Assembly: GCA_944472155.2 (NCBI GenBank) | Contig: OX235279.1 | Span: 154,340,199 to 154,404,198, forward strand | DNA: 64,000 bases | Source: Trichobilharzia szidati | Taxonomy: Eukaryota; Platyhelminthes; Trematoda; Strigeidida; Schistosomatidae | Direction of reading: 5' to 3' | Part shown: positions 35,405 to 47,990 of the stretch, piece by piece | Layout of the letters: each line of letters opens with the position of its first letter | How positions within the stretch are numbered: position 1 is the first letter of the stretch | Made by a program: the position numbers and the translations under genes | The notes under the pieces: generated by a model | What the model saw: the letters and a program-made list of their open reading frames with translations, nothing else | What the model was told of the DNA's origin: nothing | The model's database searches: none

Positions 35405-36655
35405 AGGTATAATGGAAGACAGAGAACAATGGTGTGTTAAATATAACTGTGAACCGTGTCTAGAAATAACTGAACAGACAAAAGCCTTTGCAGTTCTAGT
35501 TTGATGCGCTAGCGTTTGCAGAGCTTCAAGTCCTTACATGCGGCTTCTAATTTCAAAACTACAAATAAATGTTCTCAACGGCTTAGTGTTGCTCACATTA
35601 TTCTGCAGTGGTATGTCTTATTCAACCTTACGATAAAGAGTGCAACACAGTTCGCAGCTTAGACAAATACTAATAGCTGTGGTGTAAGCATTGTAATACT
35701 CCTGACGGATGTCTGAGGTGATGTTTCTCAATCGATGTTTCACTAACCAACCACCTGTTCCAGATAACAGTGATTTCCTTGATTCTTTCCAACACTGTTG
35801 AGTGTACTTTGGCCTGGTGTGCTCTACATTTCGATAAATCTGCATGCTGTAAGTATCTAACTGGCGTCAATCAACACCTATGCACTAGCTGCAAAATCTG
35901 ATAATGAATACAGGATGTTCAACATGTCAAATTACTTTCTCAATTTTGGTTCTCGAGATTATCACTCAAAATGGCTTGTAGGTTTGAATACTACTCATAT
36001 AATCGCTCAATAAGAATCTCAAACAGGCTTCTTTACATCCATCCAAATGTTGACAGTGCGGAGACAGTAATTTCCATCACGGTCTCAACATCATTTCTTC
36101 CTCCAAATAGTTACTCAGTTCTGAAGACTGCTTTTGATCTCTGGTGATTTCCCTTTTCTATGTTCAACTCACTCTTCTTAGTTTATCCTGAATTGATGAG
36201 ACAATTTGACCTGTTGCTTAAACACGCAATGGAGTCGTGTGTCAGTCTACAGAAAAATCATTCTTTATCTTCAAATAAACTGAGTTAGACAGTCGTACAT
36301 TCACTTCGGTACATACACTTATTATCATCGAATCAAAAACTTCGAAAAATATTGCAGAAGAGCTCAGAAACGTTATATAAATTCAGTGGATTGCAAACAG
36401 AAAGCCATTCAACGAAATGGAATGTGTTAATAATAAATATATAATCACCTGGACATCCAAAGAAATACAGTATTATGTTCAACCCAAAAGGAGACTAGGA
36501 ATCTACGGAATAGATTCAGTGTAAAAGCATTTGTTGATTATTAGACATACTCTTGTGTGATCAGATATGTTAGTCCACTCGTGATTCCCAATTGAATAAC
36601 AACAATAGAAAATACCTGTTGGCATAGAGAAATGATATCGAATCCTGAACTTTTA
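35405..36655. other. non-coding, likely intron of gene A
   Basis: No recognised gene or repeat. Minus-strand frames at 35618-35870 show no family features. The missing first exons of gene A may lie here or further upstream. Confidence 0.35.
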
Positions 36656-36667
36656 CTATGAATAAGA

Positions 36668-36760
36668 TTTTATTTTGATAAATTACACAGTGTTGTATGG
36701 TAATATTAATGGATGACGTTTCGAGCACAAATCATCGCTCATAATCATAAGCCTTAGTTT
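36668..36760 (-). repeat. PLE end repeat, minus-oriented
   Basis: The minus strand reads TATGATTATGAGCGATG, TTTGTGCTCGAAACGTCATC, ATTAATATTACC and ends CAAAATAAAATCTTATTC. It is the same unit as the palindrome arms at 52.55 kb and stands alone, without PLE coding sequence. Confidence 0.7.
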
Positions 36761-36880
36761 TACTGATAGTCTGGAGATTACGTGACATGAAATATATTTT
36801 ATTCAAATAGTGATAATTAACTGGCATCACACACTCTCTTGATTCTACACCATTCAATAGAATATATGAAGAATATGGAA

Positions 36881-37111
36881 AGGCATCGGTGTCACAGCGG
36901 TTAGGATGCTCGCCGACCATGCACATGGTCTGGGGTCCGATCCCCGGCCGACGCACTCCTTTACCTCGCTAAGCCAGAAATAATGCTGGTAAAGAGGAAA
37001 GGTTGGACATGAGGCTAGCAACCCCATCCTGTAAAAATAAACACTGCTACAGAAACTTCAAGCCACTAGCTTGAAGCCCTATGTTCCAATGGGAACGTGA
37101 AGGAAAATAAA
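36881..37111 (+). mobile_element. composite SINE: tRNA head + RTE 5' UTR + RTE 3' tail (SINE1)
   Basis: Three parts in order. (1) 36882-36955, a tRNA-Gly-like sequence: GCATCGGTG start, A-box-like CACAGCGGTTAGGATGC, B box GGGGTCCGATCCCC, end CCGACGCA. (2) 36961-37067, matching the RTE 5' UTR from its first bases (acctcgctaag) through taaagagg..ggttgg and gaggctagcaaccccatcct, almost as in R9. (3) 37071-37110, gaagccctatgttccaatg..gaacgtgaaggaaaataa, the RTE 3' terminus. Imperfect flanking repeats (aagaatatg/aagaatgtg) are visible. RTE machinery recognises the 3' tail, so this is probably mobilised by the LINE. Confidence 0.75.
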
Positions 37112-37499
37112 AGAATGTGAAATTCACGTCTCCAACATTATATTGTGTAGCCAGAGGCTCGTCGAAATAGGATCACATCTCAGCCAAGATAGATACCACT
37201 CCGCAAATATTTCATACTGTGCACTCAGATATCACTCGAAACCATATTCAGCACACGTTATACCTCATTTGTCTGATCGTTTACTCATCATTTATTGACA
37301 GTGTCGGGATACATATCATGAGAATTTCACTTAATATAACATTATCGACGTTATTGATAAGTGAGTAGCCTTCATAATAAGAACGGCCACTCACCAATGT
37401 CGTTAGAAGTTAGTCAAGGTGTATAGGAAAATATTTGTGGATGGAAATCATGGATGTTTTCATTGATGTGCAAAATATTCCTGAGAAAGACATGAAGCT

Positions 37500-40450
37500 A
37501 ATCTTGCTTAGTTTACTAGCTCGCTAGTTTTCTATCCACTACCAAGCGCGGCAAAAAAGGGAAGGTTAGGCGAGGGGCTAGCGACCCTACACTGGAGAAT
37601 CAATGCAATCCCTAGGGAAATTACACTGCACAAAAAATATCATAAATACAAAAAAATATAAAAAACAAACCTATTCTTCGCTGGAATTGGAGGAACGAAA
37701 TTATAAGGGCTGGTGAAAGTCACCAGGAATTCAGTCAACCAAGGAGTTTTTTTTTGACGAAAGCATAAATAAGCATCGGGAAATGAAATGTTCATACAAT
37801 GTACGAAGCTGCGAAGGCTATCCGTGAGGTGAATAAATGAGAAAATATGGTGCGGAAGTGCTCAGAATCCACGAGAGCAGGTAGGATGGATGTGAATTCA
37901 CCAAGCTGTTGGTAAGAGTCAGTAATCTACTCTGGTCACCTAGATGACAACCACTAGCACATTGAGAGGGTGGCTATCATGATGTCACCAGCACCAGGCA
38001 AAGCCCTAAACAGTGGGATCCAATTTCGTCCAGGATCACGACGGCACGATCCAACTCATATAGAAAGAAGGAAGATCGCTACTAACCAATGCTGCGCACA
38101 ACGCTACAAAAAACACGGAACATGAGAGGAGAAGGAGGATTCCTAAAGACAACTGAAAACACTAATGGACAAAATCACCAATGGAGACATCAAAATCCTC
38201 ATGGGCAATAACAATACCAGCCGAACTGGGAGCAAACAATACAGGAAGAGAATTCACCGAGAGACTCTCAGTAAGACGAATGACATTGGAGAACTCTTCG
38301 CAGACGTCCATCTGCGACTTCAATGATTTGGTGATCGGAGGCAGTGTGTAAAGGCACAAGGATATGCACAAGTCAACATCCATTTCTCCTGAGGGACACA
38401 CCAAATTCAGATAGATTTCATGAGAATGTTGCTCGAGGAAGTGAAGACGCAGCCTGCTGAACACAAAGTTGAGAATGAGAGCAGATTTAGGTCTCAGACC
38501 ATTGTTCTAGTTCAAGGAACCTTCACGATCTAGCTGAAAGTTAAACTCTCAGGCATTGAAGGAAAATTCTATGAGGGACGCATTCACTGAAGGTATCAGA
38601 GAAAAGTTGAAGAGAATGCAGAAACCCGTAATAAAGAACATTGGAAATCTGTTGAGGTGATGTTAAAGGGAACATGTGTAGCCATTCTGTTGATAAACAA
38701 TAGGCACAAAAGGTGACGGATCTCCACTGACACAGTAGTGGTGTTGGTGAAACAAACGACGAACCAATGCACAGATTGACAACAGAAAGATAAGCAGAGT
38801 TCAGTGTACGCTGCACTTAACAGAAGAGTGAATACGGGTGCTCCCAAAGACAAAAGACACATTGGCAACTGAAGCAGAAAATACTTCGGGTAAAATGGAC
38901 CCCAGAACATTATATGAAATAATGAGATATCTATCAACACAGATCAAAAAAATACTTAATCTGTGACAGGTAGTCAAAGAAAATAATGGGCCAATCACAT
39001 GGAAAGACACCTGAACCGAGAGTAATCCGCCTATCCTCCAGAAATACCGCAAGTAGAAAGTACAGAGCTACCAGTGGACATCAATCCTCCAACAAGGCAG
39101 AAATCTTCAATGCAATGAAGCTGCTGAATTCCAACGACAAAGGGACCAGAAGGAATTCATTCTGAAGCAATAAGAACGAATCCAGAGATCGAAGCAGACA
39201 TGATCAAGCCAAAACTGGAAACCGCTTGCCAGGAAAGAAAATTACATACTGACTGCAAGAATGGCTACCTTACCAGACTACCAAAGAAGGTCCACTCAAG
39301 CCTCCACAATAACTGCCACCGTATCATCCTGCTCTCCACGCCAAGCAAAATAGAAAATCGCGGCCTATGAAAGATAGCCTGCATGCAGAACTGCAAATAA
39401 AACCAACTGGGTTCCGGGAAAGCCATTCTTCCACTGGAAGAATTACAACGCTACACATCATCATCATCATCATCATCGAACGTAGTGAAGAGAGCCAGTC
39501 AACTCCCCACCTCAACTCTGTCTACTTTAGAATGGCTTTCGGAAGTGTCGATCACGGAGTGATCTGGAAACTACCTCAACACTGTGGAGTGCAGTGCCCA
39601 CATTCAACAGCTATACGACAATACCACATGTCCAGTTATTCACTAAGGAAACCTCAGTGAACCGTTTGAAGTGGTAGCCGAAGCAGGAGTATGACAAGGC
39701 TGACTACCATCACCCATGAAAACTAGCATGTTGGCAAAGAGGTTGACAGTGGAGGCATGACTACAAGTGAGCAGAGGTGATAATCATACCCGACCACCAC
39801 CAACAACAGCAAAATCAACAAGCACCAATCACCATCAACGAGAGAAATTTGATGAGATCACCACCTTCACTTATCTAGGCACCATAATTTCAACTACAGC
39901 CCTTGTGGATGAAGACGTCACAGACAGGTTTCAAAAGGCATGGCTGAGCTTCATTAGCTCCAAGTCAGTGTGGGAATCTTCTGAACTGTGCGTAAGGAAA
40001 AATATTCGAATTTTCAATACTTTAGTCGTCAATGCTGCTGTATGGCTGAGAGATTTGTCACGTCATTTGACGCATTTCAAACGGGCTTCATACTTTCAAC
40101 AGCTTCTTACTCTTATTTAATAGTTAATATCAAATCGCAGTTAGTACTAGCAACTAGAAACTCCGGTAAAAATCCCATCGCTCAAGAAGCATGTGTGATA
40201 AAATTGTGATGGATCGGACGCTCAGTGAGGAGACTTTTATGTGACGTCTTACAACAGCTTTAGAGAAGCACTTATCGGAAAGTGAGAGTTGGGCGTGTGT
40301 CCGAGGAGGACATGAAGATCTTATGAGGAGGATATTCGATCTAATGCTCATTTGTGTAGCCATCTTGAGATGACCACGGTGAATTATTTGAAGTCGAGAT
40401 GTGCAGCTTAAGCCACATAATCCATTAGTAACCCTAGAGAATAACCATGA
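37500..40450 (+). pseudogene. RTE-clade LINE, near full-length but decayed copy R8
   Basis: The 5' end (cttgcttagtttactagctc) matches the start of R4, and the tail (aagccacataatccattagt) is a worn RTE terminus, so nearly the whole 2.95 kb is present. EN relics lie at 37760-38540, the RT start near 39070 (ATEIFNAMKLL-type), the (cat)n run at 39457-39477, a motif A relic (FRMAFGSVDHGVIWKL) and, at 39767-40120, TFTYLGTIISTTALVDEDV with KNIRIFNT. Stops and indels are everywhere. It shares lesions with R3 and R7. Confidence 0.82.
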
Positions 40451-40459
40451 CAAAAAGTT

Positions 40460-42335
40460 ACGGGGCTGAAACAGAACTAAAACTATTGGAAAAGTGATCA
40501 CTGTTAATCCGTGGATTTAATATAAGTAATGACAGTGTCAGCGAACTGAAATGGATCATTTTACATTTCACTATCTTAGTGTGAAGTGGAAACCCATGTA
40601 TTAAAATTCAAAAATTCAAAATGACTACAACTTCTGTCATTATCACATTCAAAATATTTGTCGATATGCATGATTTTATTGTCACTTTCTTTGAATCTAC
40701 TAGATATATACAACCTTACAAACTGTAATTAGGTGTAAAAATTGATGAGATTTCCAGAAGAGACTGGACAGTACATTTTCAAAAGACACATTCGTTCTAT
40801 CGTTAAATCAATTACATCCACGACAGTTCTGACAGGGAATACAGTGTCCGCTTATAACTGTTTACTCACAAATACCTGTCTAACGTCCACACCATATCCA
40901 GTAGATTTTAGAATAGTTGAATGTGTTATATTGTGCATGCCAAAATACCTTGAATTGCATAGTTGTGATGGATCCATCACTTACCGGAATTAAAATAAGA
41001 AAACGATTTGCGTCAAGACAGTCAATAACTTGTAAATTAAGCATACGGCTTACATTCAGTGCGAATGTTATCCTCGATTTTGAGGCTTGAACACCAACCA
41101 GAGACAGCGGTTCTGAGTTCTGACAACAGTAGTAATAATGTGGTTCTGATATACTTATGCTGACGGAGTTATCGCTTCCACAAGTAGAACGCATGTGTTC
41201 CAGATGGAAGACTTAATCGACTATCGATAAAAACTCCTGGACTAAGAGAAATATATAGGTGTGTTTGATATTTAGATTATCAGTAGGAATGTGTCTCAAT
41301 GTTCTTCGTAGAACTTAAATAGTCACAGTGTTGTGTTATCAATTCAATTGTTTCTCATTTGTGAAACACTACACTTCAGATGTGTTACGCCATTTGTAAT
41401 TGGTTGGTGAAATAGACAGTGAAGAGGAATGAATACATTGATAGTACACTATAATAATGTCTTACATACCTAAATGTACCTTGCTCAATGTGAATCGAAG
41501 AACTGTCTGATCAATTCATGTTTTTAATGTGTTGCATATTTGTCAACCCCTCCCTGAATAATTTTGAAACAAAATACACATTCGACAATTGAACAATCCA
41601 GTTTTCTCACCGTTCATTGAGTGCATATATATTCATTCAATCTACTGAAATTTCAAGAGAGTGACTTTGCTATCTGAAGCAAACAGTGGATTTGGAGTCT
41701 TCATATTAAAGGGGAAATTAAAATTCTCGAGATACATTCACTGACCAAATTATATCTGAAATAGCTGAATAGATGGTGTGAGGAAACATGCTGAACTGTC
41801 TGAATTAGTGCTGCATTCAAACAATGACTTGCTCCGGTATGGTTATCTATGAAGTTTTCTACTACTGACAAGAATTACGAAAGGACAACTCAATAGAAAA
41901 CTCAGATTGCATAGACGGTTTCATGAACTGCCGTAGCTGCTACGTCATCAGTTATATATTCAGTTATTTGATCTGTTAACATTTTACTGTCACTGCTATT
42001 CCCATAATTGAATTACATTATGTGTTTTGTTATCTGTATATTCGTTAGTTGCTCGTTATTGCTGAAACGTTTTCTCTGTAGCGACCGTTTTCTGTCACTA
42101 AATATTTGCCTTATAATTGCTAGCTTCAACTGCCACATCCAACATGCGTATCTTAACACCACACGTAGTGCCCATTTCTAGCACTTACAGAGTATACACC
42201 CTAATGTCAATCGGACAATATAGGAGTTTGACCTGACCTTTCATTTGATTTAAGTTGCACCTCAGGCATATGCAACGACTTTTTTGAAATTCCTTCTCTA
42301 TTCTGACATAGTATGTACTTGATGTGATTGCTAAT
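40460..42335. other. mostly non-coding, one candidate exon
   Basis: No transposon recognised. The candidate exon at 40985-41190 is listed separately. Confidence 0.35.
40985..41190 (-). other. candidate exon with gtaagt donor, unknown family
   Basis: An open minus-strand frame of about 68 codons (TCGSDNSVSISISEPHYYYC, then SRITFALNVSRMLNLQVIDC, ANRFLILIP) ends exactly at ccg|gtaagtg. The acceptor is not clear. It lies upstream of TMBIM-like gene A on the same strand. Its exit phase (0) does not fit the 35.3-kb exon, which needs two preceding bases, so at least one more exon would be required. It could also be unrelated or chance. Confidence 0.28.
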
Positions 42336-42344
42336 GATGGCGCG

Positions 42345-43615
42345 CTGGATGAAGTTTTACAAAGGCAAAGCATCCTCTACTGTACTCCCTGAAGCCGGAG
42401 TCCCCCAAGGCGCTGTACTCTCCCCACTTCTCTTTTCTTTCTTTCTACATGACTTACCATCTTCAAATGACATTATTTTGTCAAATATGCCGACGACCTG
42501 ACTGTATCTTTGCCTGTCAAATGTCAAAGCGACTGCTCTAAACTTAATGGCTTTCTGTCAGAAATCAGCCAGTGGTCCAAAGAAAATGGTCTTACCCTAA
42601 ACCCCTCCAAATGTCAAACAGTCAATTTCACCTTTAGGCATAAATCCAACCTAAACAAACTGGTTGGCTCTTACGAGGTATGCAACATAGACGGCACTGA
42701 AATAGAAACTAAATCGGAAATTAAATACCTAGGTGTCATTCTATCTGCTGATCTCTCCTGGTCGTCTCATATCTTAGCAATTTCTAAGAAAATATTCCGT
42801 CTTACCTTCTACATTAAGAAGTTAAAACATTCTGGTATAACCCAACCCTTACTCCTACAATTTGTTAATTCTCGCATCCTGCCTATTATTCTCTATTGTT
42901 CCCCCTTAGTTTTTCCCGGGCTACTGAAGAAAGACTACAACATATTACGCAGGATGTTAAAGGTTGTCAGCAGGGTAAGCAACGTGCCACTTAACCAGCT
43001 TGTTAATATTCTGGTTGACAGGCATATGGACTCATGTGAAAAATGGGCCAAGTCCATTTTATCTAACTCACACCACCCTCTTCACTCACAACTCTCCCCT
43101 TGCATCTCATCAGGTAAAACCAGAAGCCAATATAGAAAACTATATGCTCGCACTAGCAAGTACAAAAACTCAACCATACCCTACTTAGCTCGTGTTCTGT
43201 GTGATAAAGAAAGCATTAGGCGTGACACCTATAATTCATTAAATAGTCAAAAGTACAACTGGATCTCGTCTTTCCAACCCACATCATCAATAGGTACAAC
43301 ATTTTCTTTCTTTCTTTTCTTTTTCTCTCTCTTCTCTTTCCGTTATGTGCTGCTTTGTCTCTTTCTCTCGCTTACGCCAGTTAATAAGACAGCTCCCACT
43401 TTTCTAACACTTTCAAACACTATTTCAGCTTTACCTTTGCTACTGACATGCCAATGTATTGTTGTAATGATGAACTGTGATTTCCTCAATCCATGTAGAA
43501 TTCTATTTATTGATAATGTACTAACTGGATGCAATATTGTAGTAAAAATGCTGAGAATTCCATTCTGTATCACAAGTACTGTTTTGGAATAAAGCAAATT
43601 ATTATTATTATTAAA
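42345..43615 (+). pseudogene. CR1-type LINE (SR1-like), 5'-truncated copy C1
   Basis: Starts in the RT domain (FYKGKASSTVLPEAGVPQGA, motif B). A 1-nt deletion at about 42470 separates this from KYADDLTVSLP (motif C). The remaining frame, 42510-43592, is open for 360 codons: LNGFLSEISQWSKENGLTLN, KCQTVNFTFRHKS, IKYLGVILSADLSWSSHI, and so on to YNSLNSQ. The normal stop is changed to AAG, so the frame reads on through the 3' UTR. The 3' end is a (att)n run at 43601-43613. Very similar to C2. Confidence 0.88.
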
Positions 43616-43624
43616 AAAAACCGA

Positions 43625-44890
43625 TAATTGGAAACCTGGATGGCGCACTCACCTCGAGATGCCTACATCCCTCCAAGATTTCATGTTATATAAACTTAGA
43701 AAGGAAATGGTTCAAAACCCTACAGAAAATACAATTCCCTTGAGGTTGCACATACTTCTTGCTAGCGTGTGCTTGAACACATCAGCAATAAGTCTGAGGC
43801 TTACTTCCGACTGCCCCTAATTATCTGGAAACAAGTAACAGTGAGCCAAATAACTCTGAACATATCGCGAAACTGAATAACAATCTAGTGATTTCGTTTT
43901 CCCTTTATTTCTCTGATCTAAAAGATTTGTTCTGTTTATCGTGAGCTAAGTGTAAGCGAGTTCAGCTAATAAACGTCCATAAGTAGATAAATGACTAAAT
44001 CAACAGACCAGAGATAATCGGTTGGTCGTTGTATCGGTGCAGCTGCATAATTTGAATGATAAATAGGTTTTGTTGAATCAGCATTTGAATGCGAATCCCG
44101 GAATTGGTTTCGATTACTCTAATCTAGACCAAATTAGAAACACACAATGTTGATAACTGAATGTATGCTGCTTCAAAATTGATAGGATTCTACTAATGCA
44201 TTAAATAGTGTTACCACAAAATGCTAGCAAAAATTAAATCATATTTATCAGTTTAATAGAAAAATCACACCGTCTAAAAACACAATTCACCGGATGACAT
44301 TGTTCAAATGTCAGCAGTCATAAGTGAGGCATACCTGGACACATTTAAACGGTTTACTCAAAATTGCAATAGGGTTGCGACAAAATTGTAGCAATCATTA
44401 CATCGCCAAGAAACAAGGCAGTACAATCGTAAGTAAACTTCTCGATATTAAATCTAATTGGTCGTCAAGACAATGAAAGAAAGAAACGAGTTGTGCAATT
44501 TCAAAATTCCGAATAGGTAATCTAAAGAAGAAGGATTTGACCCTGCAGCTCTTCTCAATAATTTCTACTTATACTCTGCAATTATAAGTCCATAAATATT
44601 ATTGTACAATGGCCAGTAAAGCCAAAATTATATTTTCATCAGAATTATTGAATAGGGTGGATGGAAACAAATGTGATTGAATTACGAAGATGCTGAGAGT
44701 GTACACCGAGTTGAGTGTGAGGACGAGTATTCGTTGGCCATAGTGGCTGACTGCAAATCGTAAATTGGCAGGTAGTATTTAAAAGAAGAGTTCTGTCACC
44801 TTTGTCGAGTATGATTCCCTTTCAGATACGTTTATCTCATACAGTAATCAATAATACAGCATTGATGAATATTGGATTCCTTTATTCTAC
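43625..44890. other. non-coding stretch
   Basis: Nothing recognised. Confidence 0.4.
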
Positions 44891-44899
44891 AGACTGTTT

Positions 44900-45110
44900 G
44901 GAATGTAGTTATACTCAAAGATCTCCTCAACATGTGGCCCAATATATCCTCATTTACTTGGCATATCTGTTCAGAGATAGTTTCTTGGTTGGTTCTCTGC
45001 CTGACATAGTTTCTTCTTCCTTACTTACCTTTTCCAGCCAGTTCTCTGATCTTCACTGTCGAGGCAGCTAGCATTCCTCAGTAATCTGTCAGAAATGCTC
45101 TCAACAAATG
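44900..45110 (-). pseudogene. RTE 3' fragment, very decayed
   Basis: On the minus strand fragments resemble the RTE C-terminal zone: AGAGAACCAACCAAGAAAC corresponds to the WERTNQE block, and LLRNASCLDSEDQRTGWK to the CLRSILKIRWP block. Weak, called from word matches only. Confidence 0.35.
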
Positions 45111-45114
45111 AAAT

Positions 45115-47470
45115 GTCAATTCTCTAAATCAGATCGATGAAGAATCCAGTGATTTCAAATTGGTGCTAGAACTTCAGCTGTTCTTTCTTGTACTAAGTGA
45201 TGTAATGTGGATCCACACATTGGCTTTGCTTTTCGAATGATGCCACCCAGTTAGGTTATGGCAACTGGTGTCTCTTATTCTTGACGGCGTATTTTTATCA
45301 ACTCTGTCTTCTGTATTATTTTCTGTTCTTTGAAGTTTCTTTGAGGATAGGGTTCGTTGTCCAGGAGTGCTATTGTCACCCACCCGCCAAACGTCCTTCT
45401 TCAAGCTGAAGATCGTCTAGCAAACTAAGCGCTGTCAGTTCAGGCATTTTAAAATTTAACATAAATTGACTAATTATTTATGATTACAATAACGGTGATT
45501 AGTCAGAATCAACTCAATCAACAGATTTGTTAGTAGGTTCCTTCAACACTGGAAAACCGGAAAGTACTCGACAAACACATCTTCCTAGTCAGGGACAATT
45601 CTTCGGTGCTCACGCATCCGCTAAGAATATTTCCGCCAGTCCTTAAACTTGCTATTGATGACACCAACACGAGTAAAATTGCTCATGTAAGCGCTCCACT
45701 AAACAAGTCATTTCACACTTTGAGCAAGTCATTCAAATCGACATATAGCAATTCACACAGCTCATAACTCGCGTGAAATTTAAGTTATTAAAAAAAGAAA
45801 CACTGAGTAGCCATCAAATGAACCATTAGCGTGAACTCTGTTTATACCAGAAAACTATTTTGGAAAATCCCTTCTGGATGATTCAATCACAATATTCATA
45901 CTCATTTGGAGGTTTCAAATAACTTTATAATATTATCCGTTTTTCTCTCTGTCCTGATATTTGCACATCACCTGTTGATTTGATCCTTATTAATTGTCTT
46001 TATCCCTGTGCAATCTCTAATTTTGATGCTTCTCTTTGTGTTTACGTGCCTATTGATAAAGTGTTATATGCTATGATTTTGTTTGAGTGAGTCAAAGTCA
46101 TTCTGACCTTTGACTGTTTGTGGGGAGTGTGACTCATGTGGACATGGATTTTGATCACATCTTGTTGCGAATATTTGACTTGATTCTAAGTACTTAGAAA
46201 ATAATCTTGACTGTATATCTGCCGAATGGCACTAATGGGAAGTTTTGAGTTTTCATGTTAATATTGGTGAATACAACCATGGACCTGTCGAAGAACAATC
46301 ATCTTTTTACTGTCTTAGGAGAGTTTCGTGACTGCACTCCTTTCAAAGAATTTCTGTTGGCTATACAGCAGGAAGCAGAGATCGATTTCCTGCGCTCAGA
46401 CCACAACAATTTGGTTTCGGTTTTAGCACTGTTAATTTACGATATGACACGGACATCCATCAATACCAACAATAAGTACCCACCACACACCCAACGTGGT
46501 AGAACATACCAACCACGAATTCTCCTTAGAACCTCGAGACATTCATTCAAAAAAAATTCACCAGTGTTTGGATAGTATTGCATTTCATATATTTGCTCAT
46601 GGGAATCCGTTTATTCTCAGTGAATATTTCATCAATATGCACGATCCTAATTATTAATCCAAGACAAAGTGACCGTATATTCTTACTCGGTCTTCAGTAA
46701 CTCTCTAATGTCGTCAGCGAGGATTTGTCAATACATCCAACTAGGTGAACCTTTCCGGTCACGATTTACTACTACTACCACCTCATCCTGTATTCAGTCA
46801 CCACTGAACACTAGAACAATGTTCAGGTGTTGGTTTGCAATTATTTGATTGATTTCAAGATTTCTCGTGAACTGACTTCAGTTAGGGAACCACCGTGAAC
46901 AAGAGAGTATAATACAGTTATTTCTTTCTCATTTTTGGAACATTTCAGCAGCACACAACTATGACCCCGACAGCAACTGAACTCAGAAGCTACCGCTAAC
47001 AAGGCGAGCTTGTCGAACACTGACTCATTTGTTGAAGTCCACATTCTGAACCGATCGATCACGAAGATGCCGACTTCTAAAAAATAATGGACCTTATTTA
47101 ATCGTCTAAATGAATACTGAGACGTCTGTTTATCTATCTACCCATCTATCTGTTTGTCTATCCACATATTTATGTAAAAATATTTCTCTCATTTATGTGC
47201 AGTTATTATTGATGTTTTCGTTTCACCTGCATCGCTGTTAACTAATTAGCATTTTCACTGTATGTTGTCCCTCTGTTATAGATTTCTTCTTTTCCTCAAT
47301 ATAAAATTCATACAGTCTGCCAAAATGGATGCGGATCTCAACTTGTTACTATGGCTTTTTGCAGCATACTCGAAAGTCCCATTTCTTCATAGACAGTCAA
47401 AGAAAGACTGTATTCTTCTATCTTTGAATTACATCCACTGGTGTAGGAAGTTCAGGAGACTATTTAAATT
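45115..47470. other. non-coding stretch with unassigned ORF
   Basis: A plus-strand frame at 46255-46575 (106 codons, FRDCTPFKEFLLAIQQEAEI) has no recognised family. It could be a gag-like or gene relic. No splice context or partner domains were found. Confidence 0.3.
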
Positions 47471-47472
47471 TG

Positions 47473-47646
47473 CAAATATCCGATTATTATTTTTTTTCCT
47501 TCATGTTCCCAGTGGAACATATGGCTTCAAGCTAGAGGCTTGAAGTGAGGTAAAGGGGTGCGTCGGCCGGGGATCGAACCCCGAACCACGTGAATGGTCG
47601 GCAAACATTCTACCACTGTGTCACCGAAGCACAAACATCCGATTAT
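47473..47646 (-). mobile_element. SINE with tRNA-Gly-like head and RTE tail (SINE2), with target duplications
   Basis: A 15-bp direct repeat, caaaYatccgattat (one mismatch), lies at 47473-47487 and 47632-47646. The minus strand between them has a 76-nt tRNA-like head (GCTTCGGTGACACAGTGG, TTCGGGGTTCGATCCCC, GGCCGACGCACC), a short linker (ctttacctcacttcaagcc) and the tail gaagccatatgttccactgg..gaaggaa with (taat). The tail is the RTE 3' terminus. At 144 bp it is a compact SINE with no RTE 5' UTR part. Confidence 0.8.
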
Positions 47647-47990
47647 ACCGTCCCAAAAATAATTTCTCTTAGGTTAATTACAACCAAATTCAACTCAAAA
47701 CAAAGGAAGCTTACAATTACTCAATTCTACCCACCTACAAACAAAGTGGACCACCAGAAGAAGAAAGATTTTTGCAGGCAATAGCTGACAGTGATGGGTA
47801 AGTTCCTAAATGGCGACATGAAAATCCAAATTGGTGATATGAATGCCAAACTGGGAACAGACAGAAAATGTACAGAATTCACCATGGTTAGAAAATATCC
47901 GAAGTTGATAGAGGTGTCAAGCAAACACATGCGATTGCATTGTGATAAATCTTTCACTACGAAACTCAGCAGAGAAATGTAACAATTCAA
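47647..47990 (+). pseudogene. RTE endonuclease fragment
   Basis: Two frames encode KFNSKQRKLTITQFYPPTNK and MKIQIGDMNAKLGTDRKCTE, matching the EN domain of R4 (FNSKGRKVTIIQCYAPTN; KILMGDMNAKLG). SINE2 lies at its left edge. Confidence 0.75.

Noticed and set aside
36882..36955. tRNA gene (Gly-like)
   Set aside because: Good A and B boxes, but the anticodon arm is replaced by a different hairpin, the acceptor ends do not pair well and RTE sequence follows at once. The same head recurs at 47.6 and 11.4 kb with SINE bodies.
46255..46575. 106-codon plus-strand ORF as a gene
   Set aside because: No recognisable domain, no splice signals and no neighbours; length is within chance for this window.
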